Below are positions 1 to 5,679 of a stretch of DNA of 6,316 nt, one piece after another. This DNA is from Patescibacteria group bacterium. Lineage in GTDB: Bacteria > Patescibacteriota > Minisyncoccia > UBA6257. The stretch's first letter is position 1; every line of letters starts with the position of its first letter. Under the pieces are notes generated by a model, which did not search any database, was not told the origin of the DNA, and saw only the letters and a list, made by a program, of their open reading frames with translations. A program made the position numbers and the translations under genes. The stretch spans positions 1 to 6,316 of the forward strand of contig JAKJEG010000019.1 in the NCBI GenBank assembly GCA_022705545.1, given 5' to 3'.

Positions 1-23
1 TGGCCTCAGAATGACAGGGAGAA

Positions 24-53
24 CAATGACATTGACGATAACAATAACAATGA
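24..53. repeat. Degenerate hexamer array, about 5 units of CAATGA
   Basis: Reading from 24 in steps of six gives CAATGA, CATTGA, CGATAA, CAATAA, CAATGA. The same array lies at 4238-4267 in copy B without any change. It looks like a decayed tandem repeat, not a protein-coding segment. Confidence 0.6.
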
Positions 54-55
54 CA

Positions 56-110
56 AGATTTAAGATTTAAGATGTAGATTTGAGATTTTATTTTTGAGAT
101 TTGAGATATC
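56..110. repeat. Degenerate heptamer array, about 8 units of AGATTTR
   Basis: Reading from 56 gives AGATTTA, AGATTTA, AGATGT (one base short), AGATTTG, AGATTTT, ATTTTTG, AGATTTG, AGATATC. The identical array is at 4270-4324. Seven-base periodic AT-rich arrays of this kind are familiar in the intergenic DNA of candidate-phyla genomes (recalled knowledge). Function is unknown. Confidence 0.7.
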
Positions 111-113
111 TAT

Positions 114-179
114 GAGATCCTTCGCTTTGCTCAGGATGACAGAAAAGGAGTGTCATTGCGAGCGAAGCGAAGCAATCTC
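114..179. repeat. Imperfect inverted repeat (arms 114-141 and 151-179)
   Basis: The left arm (GAGATCCTTCGC...GGATGACA) and the reverse complement of the right arm (TGTCATTGCGAG...CAATCTC) agree at 23 of 29 aligned positions, with a nine-base spacer. Transcribed, it would fold into a long stem. The left arm is inside the duplicated repeat; the right arm is found only at this copy. The ends carry the paired motifs GAGAT and ATGACA, as in MITE- or REP-like palindromic elements. No transposase is present in the window. Confidence 0.75.
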
Positions 180-209
180 TACCGAAGGTAGGTACCAAGA
201 ATAAATTTT

Positions 210-227
210 CAATCATCAATCATCAAT
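210..227. repeat. Short CAATCAT tandem repeat
   Basis: There are two full CAATCAT units and a partial third (CAAT) just upstream of the first gene. The rest of 180-244 is AT-rich. TTTTCA near 206 and TAAATA near 231 could be a very weak promoter, but I would not rely on it. Confidence 0.6.
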
Positions 228-244
228 ATTTAAATAATTACAAA

Positions 245-1906
245 ATGAATGACGAAATAACTCATATTGGAATTACTAATTTTCGGGGAGAGAATAAAAA
301 ATTTGGAATTAAAACTGATGATCGGAGGCGGCACATTTATATTATTGGTAAAGCCGGAGTGGGAAAAAGTACGATGTTAGAAAATATGGCTATTGAGGAT
401 ATTGATAAGAATCGGGGAGTTGGTTTGATTGATCCCCATGGTGAGTTAGTGGAAAGAATCCTTCATTTTATTCCGAAAAATCGAATTCAGGATGTTATTT
501 ACTTTAATCCGGTTGATTTAGAATGGCCGATTGCTTTCAATGTTATTGAAGAAGTGCCAATGGAAATGAGGCATTTAGTAGTTTCCGGTTTAATGGAAGT
601 TTTTAAAAAAATTTGGCCGGATGTTTGGTCAGCCAGAATGGAATATATATTATCCAATACTTTACTGGCTCTTTTAGAGTATCCCGGCTCAACTTTACTG
701 GGGGTTAATAGAATGCTTTCTGATGCTGATTTTCGTCGGGCAGTGATTAATCGGGTAACTGATCCAGTCGTTAAATCATTTTGGGAGAAAGAATTTGCTC
801 GTTATCATGATCGATTTGCTGTTGAAGCCATTGCTCCTATTCAAAACAAAGTTGGTCAGTTTATTTCTAACCCTTTAATCAGAAATATTATCGGCCAGAA
901 AACCTCAAAGATTGATATGCGAGAAATTATGGATGATGGAAAAATTTTATTAGCGAATCTTTCCAAAGGTCTTATTGGGGAAACTAATTCAACCTTGTTG
1001 GGGGCTTTATTGGTTACTAAACTTCAGTTGGCAGCAATGAGTCGGGTTGAGATAGAAGAAGAAAAAAGACGAGATTTTTTTCTCTATATTGATGAGTTTC
1101 AAAATTTTTCCACTGATTCTTTTGCCACAATTTTTGCTGAAGCTAGAAAATATCGTTTAGATTTGACTTTAGCCCATCAGTACATTAATCAACTTAATGA
1201 TAAAGTAAAAGATTCTATTTTCGGTAATATTGGAACTTTAATTAGTTTTCGGGTTGGGCCAGAGGATGCTGAATTTTTGGAAAAATATTTTTCTCCAGAT
1301 TTTACTAAAGAAGATTTAATTAATTTATCAAATTATAATTTTTATATTAAATTAATGGTTGATGGTGTTTTAACTAAAGGTTTTTCCGGTATTAATCTTC
1401 CTCCGCCACCTTTGCCGTCGGAATCTTATGTTCAGGAAATTATTGATTATTCTCGACAGCAGTACGCTAGCCCAAGAGAAGAAATTGAACAGGAAATTGC
1501 CCATTGGCATTATCGAGATTATGGAGAATTTTTTGACAAAGAAAAAAAGAAAGATTTTTTTAAAAAACCAGAAATTAGAGAAGGATGGGAAGCAGTTTGC
1601 AGCCGATGCGGTAAAAAGATTATTGTTCCTTTTCGTCCTTCTAAAAGAAGACCTGTTTATTGTCAGGATTGTTTTCGTTTAGAGAAAAACAAAGAGCAGG
1701 AAGTTCCGCGAAAGGAAGTTCAAGAAAGAATTAGCTTGGAGGAATTAAAGAAAATAGAGCCGGAAGAGGTGGGAAAAAAGACAGTTGAGATGAAGGAAGA
1801 AATTACTCAAAATCAAGAGATAAAAACTGAAAAAACAAATCCTTCTTCTCCTCAGGAAGAAAAAGTCAGGGAGACTTTAAAAAAAATTTTGGGTGATAAT
1901 AAATGA
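245..1906 (+). CDS. Soluble T4SS coupling-protein-like (TraD/TraG/VirD4-type) ATPase with C-terminal zinc module
   Basis: This 553-residue protein is a probable DNA-pumping or pilus-associated ATPase of the VirD4/TraD/HerA-FtsK superfamily. Visible features are a Walker A GKAGVGKST (35-43), the IDPHGEL strand (62-68) typical of T4CP/HerA proteins, an inserted all-helical region (about 105-215), and Walker B FFLYIDEF (278-285). After that come a sensor-like LAHQYINQL (309-317), a PPPPLP linker (386-391), and C452-x2-C455-x17-C473-x2-C476, which fits the CxxC-x17-CxxC zinc-ribbon family (recalled as TIGR04272). The tail (480-553) is rich in Lys and Glu and probably disordered. There is no N-terminal membrane segment, unlike classical coupling proteins. 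The N-terminus, with TNFR and DDRRRHIYIIGK, is the form I associate with CPR genomes. The ATG at 245 fits this; no Shine-Dalgarno precedes it. The stop overlaps the dgkA start (ATGA). The substrate is unknown; the family call is firm and the role is inferred. Confidence 0.88.
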   Translation: MNDEITHIGITNFRGENKKFGIKTDDRRRHIYIIGKAGVGKSTMLENMAIEDIDKNRGVGLIDPHGELVERILHFIPKNRIQDVIYFNPVDLEWPIAFNVIEEVPMEMRHLVVSGLMEVFKKIWPDVWSARMEYILSNTLLALLEYPGSTLLGVNRMLSDADFRRAVINRVTDPVVKSFWEKEFARYHDRFAVEAIAPIQNKVGQFISNPLIRNIIGQKTSKIDMREIMDDGKILLANLSKGLIGETNSTLLGALLVTKLQLAAMSRVEIEEEKRRDFFLYIDEFQNFSTDSFATIFAEARKYRLDLTLAHQYINQLNDKVKDSIFGNIGTLISFRVGPEDAEFLEKYFSPDFTKEDLINLSNYNFYIKLMVDGVLTKGFSGINLPPPPLPSESYVQEIIDYSRQQYASPREEIEQEIAHWHYRDYGEFFDKEKKKDFFKKPEIREGWEAVCSRCGKKIIVPFRPSKRRPVYCQDCFRLEKNKEQEVPRKEVQERISLEELKKIEPEEVGKKTVEMKEEITQNQEIKTEKTNPSSPQEEKVRETLKKILGDNK

Positions 1907-2256
1907 ACTTTAGTTTTAAAAAAATAAAAAAAAGTTTTCTGGATGCTTATTCAGGTTTAAAAATAGCCGGTCGCGGTCAAAATTTTTGTTTAATGATGAT
2001 TATTGCTTTTGGGGTTATTTTCCTCGGTTTTTATTTTGGGATTCAATATTATGAATGGTTGATTATTATTCTTGCTATTGGGTTGGTTTTAATTTTAGAA
2101 ATGATTAATACAGTACTGGAGAGAACTTTAGATATTTTAGAGCCAAATTATTCTAAAAAAATCAAAATTATTAAAGATTTAATGGCAGGAATAGTGTTAA
2201 TTGCGTGTATTTTAGCAGTAGTTTTAGGCCTTTTAATTTTTGCTCAATATTTTTAA
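1903..2256 (+). CDS. dgkA: Diacylglycerol kinase family membrane protein (probable undecaprenol kinase)
   Basis: The 117-residue product is a small integral-membrane lipid kinase that uses ATP to phosphorylate diacylglycerol or, in the Gram-positive-type branch, undecaprenol for cell-wall carrier recycling. Three hydrophobic helices are visible, at about 29-46, 50-68 and 94-115. The family signature E-x2-N-[ST]-x2-E-x3-D is present as EMINTVLERTLD (E66, N69, E73, D77), followed by KDLMAG (K91, D92), matching the nucleotide- and metal-binding residues of E. coli DgkA. Length is normal for the family, which works as a trimer. One oddity is the position that usually reads E-[RQ]-N-F in helix 1: here it reads G-Q-N-F (Gly25), so a metal-coordinating Glu seems to be missing. 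The start ATG overlaps the preceding stop, and GGTGAT at 1892-1897 could pair with the 16S 3' end, so translation is probably coupled. DnaG follows after three bases. Confidence 0.92.
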   Translation: MNFSFKKIKKSFLDAYSGLKIAGRGQNFCLMMIIAFGVIFLGFYFGIQYYEWLIIILAIGLVLILEMINTVLERTLDILEPNYSKKIKIIKDLMAGIVLIACILAVVLGLLIFAQYF

Positions 2257-2259
2257 AAA

Positions 2260-4113
2260 ATGATTTCTCCTGTTGATGAAATTAAAAATAAATTGGATAT
2301 CGTTGAGGTTATCGGCCAATATGTTAAATTAGACAAATCTGGCGCTAATTATCGGGCGCTGTGCCCCTTTCATAAAGAAAAAACGCCTTCTTTTTTTGTT
2401 TCTCCTTCAAGGCAAATTTGGCATTGTTTTGGCGCTTGCAATGAAGGAGGGGATATTTTTAAATTTATAATGAAAATAGAAAATGTTGATTTTAAGGAGG
2501 CAGTGAGGATTTTGGCAGAAAAAGCCGGAGTAAAATTAACCTTTGAGAAACCAGAGGTTCGATCTTTAAAACAAAGATTGCTATCAATTAATAAACTAGC
2601 GGCTTATTTTTTTCAGGTTCAATTACAAAATAACAAGGAAGCGCTGGAATATTTAAAAAAACGGGGATTGAAAAAAGAAACAATCGAAGAATTTCAATTA
2701 GGTTTTGCTCCAGACCAATGGCGTTCTTTAACTGAATTTTTGTTTAAAAAAGGTTATTCTTTAAAAGAATTGTTATTAAGCGGTTTAATTCTTTCCAAAA
2801 AAGAAGTCCCAGCCGTTAATAATTCGCAATTTTATAAAGAAGCGAAAATTAATGATTTTTATGATCGTTTTCGTTCGAGAATAATGTTTCCGATTGAAAA
2901 TAGTAGAGGAGAAATTATTGGTTTTACAGGCCGAATATTTCAAGGGTCGCCCCTGAAAACTATTAAAGATGTTGAAAAAGTAGGGAAATATGTCAATAGT
3001 CCCCAGACTTTAATTTTTGACAAAAGTAAAATTTTATATGGTTTTTCTCAGAGCAAAGAATTCATTCTGAAAAATCAGGAGGCTTTTATTGTTGAAGGGC
3101 AAATGGATTTTTTGATGGCTTATCAAGAAGGAATTAAAAACATAGTGGCTACTTCTGGCACCAGTTTAACTCCTTATCATCTTAATTTTCTTAAAAAATA
3201 TGCTTCAACACTGGTTTTAGGCTTTGATATGGATGAAGCCGGTCAAAAAGCCATTGAAAAGGTAATTGAGATGGCTTTTAAAAATAACTTTCAGTTAAAA
3301 GTTTTAGATTTAGGTCAAGAAAAAGATTTAGCCGATTTTCTTTTAAGAGAAAAAGATTATCAAAAAGTGCTTTCTCGGGTTGAAGGAATAATGGATTTTT
3401 ATTTTCAACGGGCAAAATCGATGGGCGATAATCAGACCTTGGAGGGTAAAAAAAGAATTGCCAGTTATTTTTTATTTAAAATTAAAAAACTTCCCAATGC
3501 TTTGGATCGCGCTCATTGGTTAGAGGCATTAGCTGATTATTTAAATCTTTCTTCTCGAATTTTAGAGGATGAGTTAAAAAAAATAGAAAAATTACCAGAA
3601 ACAGAATTTCAAGGCGCGAAAGACGAGAATGAAACAATTATTTTAGAAGAAGAAGTTAATCGTTCTCGCCGGGATATTTTATCAGAAAGAATTTTATCCT
3701 TATTTCTTAATCAATCTTCAAAAATAGAAGAATTGAAAAAATATAAAGAATATTTTTCCAAAGAATATTTACCAATTATTGATATTTTTGAATCAGTTTC
3801 TTCAAAAGAAGATTTATCATCGGAAAATTTAAAGAAAATGAATGTTAAAGAGGAAATAATTGATACGATTAACCGTTTATTTTTACGAGCAGATTACGAA
3901 AACGAAATTTTAAAAAATTTTAAAATAGACTGGAGGCAGGAATTAACTAATAATTTAAAGGAGTTAAAAAAAGAAACCTTAAAAGAAAAGCTGGCTTTAA
4001 TAGAAATAGAAATCAAAAAAGCTGAGCAGGAAAAAGATGAAAAGAAATTAAAAGATTTATTGAAAGATTTTAATCAATTGACTAAAGAATTAGTTGCAGT
4101 TAATAAGGATTAA
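2260..4113 (+). CDS. dnaG: DNA primase DnaG
   Basis: This is the bacterial replicative primase (617 residues, normal length), which makes RNA primers at the fork together with the DnaB helicase. The N-terminal CHC2 zinc domain shows C35-P-F-H38 and WHCFGAC (C56, C60) followed by GGD. The spacing C-x3-C is one residue longer than the common C-x2-C. The RNA-polymerase-like core has the YDRFRSRIMFPI basic motif (about 201-212), GRIF (224-227) and KYVNSPQT (243-250). The Toprim motifs are EGQMD (279-283) and the metal-binding D323-M-D325 in GFDMDEAG. The C-terminal part (about 465-612) is helical and Lys/Glu-rich, as expected for the DnaB-interaction domain. The start lies three bases after dgkA with no Shine-Dalgarno, so translation probably depends on the upstream gene. 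In many bacteria dnaG is followed by rpoD; here it is followed by a hairpin and a repeat. The identification is very secure. Confidence 0.98.
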   Translation: MISPVDEIKNKLDIVEVIGQYVKLDKSGANYRALCPFHKEKTPSFFVSPSRQIWHCFGACNEGGDIFKFIMKIENVDFKEAVRILAEKAGVKLTFEKPEVRSLKQRLLSINKLAAYFFQVQLQNNKEALEYLKKRGLKKETIEEFQLGFAPDQWRSLTEFLFKKGYSLKELLLSGLILSKKEVPAVNNSQFYKEAKINDFYDRFRSRIMFPIENSRGEIIGFTGRIFQGSPLKTIKDVEKVGKYVNSPQTLIFDKSKILYGFSQSKEFILKNQEAFIVEGQMDFLMAYQEGIKNIVATSGTSLTPYHLNFLKKYASTLVLGFDMDEAGQKAIEKVIEMAFKNNFQLKVLDLGQEKDLADFLLREKDYQKVLSRVEGIMDFYFQRAKSMGDNQTLEGKKRIASYFLFKIKKLPNALDRAHWLEALADYLNLSSRILEDELKKIEKLPETEFQGAKDENETIILEEEVNRSRRDILSERILSLFLNQSSKIEELKKYKEYFSKEYLPIIDIFESVSSKEDLSSENLKKMNVKEEIIDTINRLFLRADYENEILKNFKIDWRQELTNNLKELKKETLKEKLALIEIEIKKAEQEKDEKKLKDLLKDFNQLTKELVAVNKD

Positions 4114-4123
4114 TCAATATTTG

Positions 4124-4162
4124 GACATCGCCAGTCGTTAGTTTCTAACGACTGGCGATGTC
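4124..4162 (+). terminator. Perfect 18-bp hairpin after dnaG; possible terminator
   Basis: Bases 4124-4141 (GACATCGCCAGTCGTTAG) are exactly complementary to 4145-4162, with a TTT loop. The stem starts 11 bases after the dnaG stop, which fits an end-of-operon structure. Neither strand has a proper U-tract after the stem, so it is not a textbook intrinsic terminator. It may instead protect the mRNA 3' end or be a mobile palindrome. Weaker AT-rich arms (around 4110-4118 and 4167-4177) can lengthen the stem imperfectly. Confidence 0.5.
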
Positions 4163-4180
4163 ATTAATTGAGATTAAAAA

Positions 4181-4214
4181 GGAATCTCCCTTCGGGAGGG
4201 ATTGCCACGGTCTT
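4181..4214. other. Small GC-rich stem and left flank of repeat copy B
   Basis: CTCCC and GGGAG (4186-4190, 4194-4198) form a short stem around TTC, embedded in AATC...GATT. It runs on into ATTGCCACGGTC directly before copy B of the repeat. The wording, GATTGCC...GGCCTCAGAATGACA, resembles the arm of the element at 151-179, so it is probably part of the same repeat family. Because copy A starts at the window edge, I cannot tell whether it also has this flank. The rest of the 4114-4434 spacer holds the hairpin, repeat copy B and the proS promoter; I see no gene in it. Confidence 0.45.
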
Positions 4215-4360
4215 TGGCCTCAGAATGACAGGGAGAACAATGACATTGACGATAACAATAACAATGACAAGATTTAAGATTTAAGATGTAGATTTGAGAT
4301 TTTATTTTTGAGATTTGAGATATCTATGAGATCCTTCGCTTCGCTCAGGATGACAGAAAA
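4215..4360. repeat. Composite direct repeat, copy B (pairs with 1-146)
   Basis: This copy is identical to 1-146 at 145 of 146 positions and in the same orientation. It contains the same hexamer (4238-4267) and heptamer (4270-4324) arrays and the left palindrome arm (4328-4355), but the right arm seen at 151-179 is absent. From 4361 the sequence passes into the unique proS upstream region. Confidence 0.95.
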
Positions 4361-4398
4361 AGAATCTATCGAGATTGAACCTCAATAAATTTTCTCGT

Positions 4399-4427
4399 TT
4401 GCTAAAATTGAATTTTTATTGTAAAAT
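4399..4427 (+). promoter_or_regulatory. Candidate sigma-70 promoter for proS-mreB, near-leaderless
   Basis: TTGCTA (4399-4404) and TAAAAT (4422-4427) are separated by exactly 17 bases and match the TTGACA/TATAAT consensus at 4 and 5 of 6 positions. Transcription would begin about seven bases after the -10 box, at or next to the ATG at 4435. The mRNA would then have little or no 5' leader, in keeping with the lack of a Shine-Dalgarno. AT-rich DNA gives chance matches, so this remains a candidate. Confidence 0.45.
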
Positions 4428-4434
4428 AGCCGTA

Positions 4435-5679
4435 ATGAGATTATCAGAATCAAAAATCAAAACTAAAAAAAGAATAGAAATTGAGGAAGAATCTAAAGGA
4501 TTAGCTTATTTGTTAAGAGCGAATTTTATTGAAAAACTCACTAGCGGAGTTTATAATTACTTGCCTTTTGGTTTAAGGGTAATCAGAAAAATTGAAAAAA
4601 TTGTCCGGGAAGAAATGGAAAGAATTGGCGGTCAAGAGATTTTAATGGCGGCTTTGCATCCAAAGTCCTTATGGGAGCAAACTAATCGTTGGGAGGCATT
4701 TGATGCTTTATTTAAAGTTCAATCTCGCTATGGCCAATGGTATGGTTTAGGGCCAACTCATGAGGAAGTAGTTACTCCCTTAGCTAAAAATTTTATTTTT
4801 TCTTATCGGGATTTGCCTCTTTATTTATATCAGATTCAAACTAAGTTTAGAGATGAACCGCGACCGAAAGGAGGATTAATGCGGACAAAAGAGTTTTTGA
4901 TGAAAGATCTATATAGTTTTCATACCGATGAAAAGGATTTGGATTGGTATTATGAGAAAGTCAAAAAAGCTTATTTAAAAGTTTATAAACGATGCGGATT
5001 AAAACCAATTATTACCGAAGCTTCAGGAGGTACTTTTTCTAAATTTTCTCATGAATTTCAGGTTTTAACCGAGAAAGGAGAAGATACTATTTTTCTTTGC
5101 GCTAATTGTGGCTTTAGCCGAAATAAAGAAATAATGGAAGGCAAGAAGTGTCCTGTTTGCGGGAAAAAAATTGAAAGTTATTCAGCTGCTGAAGTGGGAA
5201 ATATTTTTAAGTTAAAAGACAAATATTCCCGGTCTTTGGATTTGAAATATATTGATCAAAATGGGGAGGAAAAATATGTTTTAATGGGTTGCTATGGCAT
5301 TGGAATTTCCCGTCTTTTAAGTGTTATTAGCGAAGTTCTTTCTGATAGCAAAGGATTAGTTTTTCCTGAAGAAATTGCTCCTTATCATTATATTATTCTT
5401 CCTCTTTATACCGGTAGAAGAGATACTGACAAAAAAATTACTAAGTTCAGCGAAGAAATTTACCAGTTATTAAAAGATCATCAAAAAGAAGTAGTTTTTG
5501 ATGACCGAAAAAATGTGTCTATTGGTGAAAAATTTAATGATGTTGATTTAATGGGAATTTTTTATCGTTTAGTAATAAGTGAGAAAACTCTTTCAAAAAA
5601 AAGGATAGAAGTCAAAAAAAGAAATTCTCCGAATTTAAAATATCTTTCAAAAAACGAGTTGATTAATTTAAAAAAATGA
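4435..5679 (+). CDS. proS: Prolyl-tRNA synthetase, short form without the editing insertion
   Basis: This class II synthetase of 414 residues charges tRNA-Pro with proline. From the ATG at 4435, motif 1 lies around 38-75 (GVYNYLPFGLR), GPTHEE at 106-111, motif 2 FRDEPRPKGG...EFLMKD at 138-158, HEF at 206-208, and motif 3 GCYGIGISRL at 285-294. The C-terminal anticodon-binding domain runs from about 315 to the end (VVFDDRKNVSIGEKF). Typical bacterial ProRS is about 570 residues, with an INS editing domain between motifs 2 and 3. Here that stretch is replaced by a compact C222-x2-C225-x13-C239-x2-C242 zinc-ribbon-like loop, so cis-editing of Ala-tRNA-Pro should be absent. A TTG at 4375 would add 20 residues, but homologues begin near the MRLS sequence and the extension would overlap the promoter, so I chose the ATG. 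No Shine-Dalgarno is visible. The stop overlaps the mreB start. Confidence 0.96.
   Translation: MRLSESKIKTKKRIEIEEESKGLAYLLRANFIEKLTSGVYNYLPFGLRVIRKIEKIVREEMERIGGQEILMAALHPKSLWEQTNRWEAFDALFKVQSRYGQWYGLGPTHEEVVTPLAKNFIFSYRDLPLYLYQIQTKFRDEPRPKGGLMRTKEFLMKDLYSFHTDEKDLDWYYEKVKKAYLKVYKRCGLKPIITEASGGTFSKFSHEFQVLTEKGEDTIFLCANCGFSRNKEIMEGKKCPVCGKKIESYSAAEVGNIFKLKDKYSRSLDLKYIDQNGEEKYVLMGCYGIGISRLLSVISEVLSDSKGLVFPEEIAPYHYIILPLYTGRRDTDKKITKFSEEIYQLLKDHQKEVVFDDRKNVSIGEKFNDVDLMGIFYRLVISEKTLSKKRIEVKKRNSPNLKYLSKNELINLKK

Larger units (their letters stand above)
1..146. repeat. Composite direct repeat, copy A (pairs with 4215-4360)
   Basis: Bases 1-146 match 4215-4360 with a single mismatch (T at 128 against C at 4342). 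The match starts at the window edge, so the true left end is unknown. Inside are, in order, a TGGCCTCAGAATGACA-type end, a hexamer array (24-53), a heptamer array (56-110) and one arm of a palindrome (114-141). No coding potential is visible. The GAGATCC...CAGGATGACA segment resembles the short palindromic intergenic elements common in many bacterial genomes (recalled, not searched). Similarity ends at 146/4360, where the flanks diverge. Confidence 0.95.

Noticed and set aside
26..70. Small ATG frame of 14 codons in the repeat (also in copy B)
   Set aside because: It is a by-product of the hexamer array: alternating Thr/Ile codons, no ribosome-binding site, and no coding signal.
1..179. CRISPR array
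   Set aside because: Repeat units are 6-7 bases and contiguous, with no equal-length unique spacers and no cas genes.
1428..1682. 84-residue open frame on the + strand
   Set aside because: It lies wholly inside the ATPase gene in another frame, including the conserved zinc module coding region, and its product has no recognisable features.
1903..1906. TGA recoded as glycine
   Set aside because: TGA ends the ATPase and proS genes exactly where ATGA overlaps start the next gene, and no recognised gene contains an in-frame TGA.
4124..4162. tRNA or small structured RNA gene
   Set aside because: It is a single perfect stem with a three-base loop; there is no cloverleaf, anticodon or CCA-type end.
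4375..4434. TTG start adding 20 residues to ProRS
   Set aside because: The extension is unlike ProRS N-termini, would overlap the promoter-like sequence, and uses a rare start when a well-placed ATG exists at 4435.
4114..4434. T-box or other riboswitch controlling proS
   Set aside because: No T-box consensus or specifier-like structure is visible, and the likely promoter lies after all the hairpins, so they would not be in the proS mRNA.
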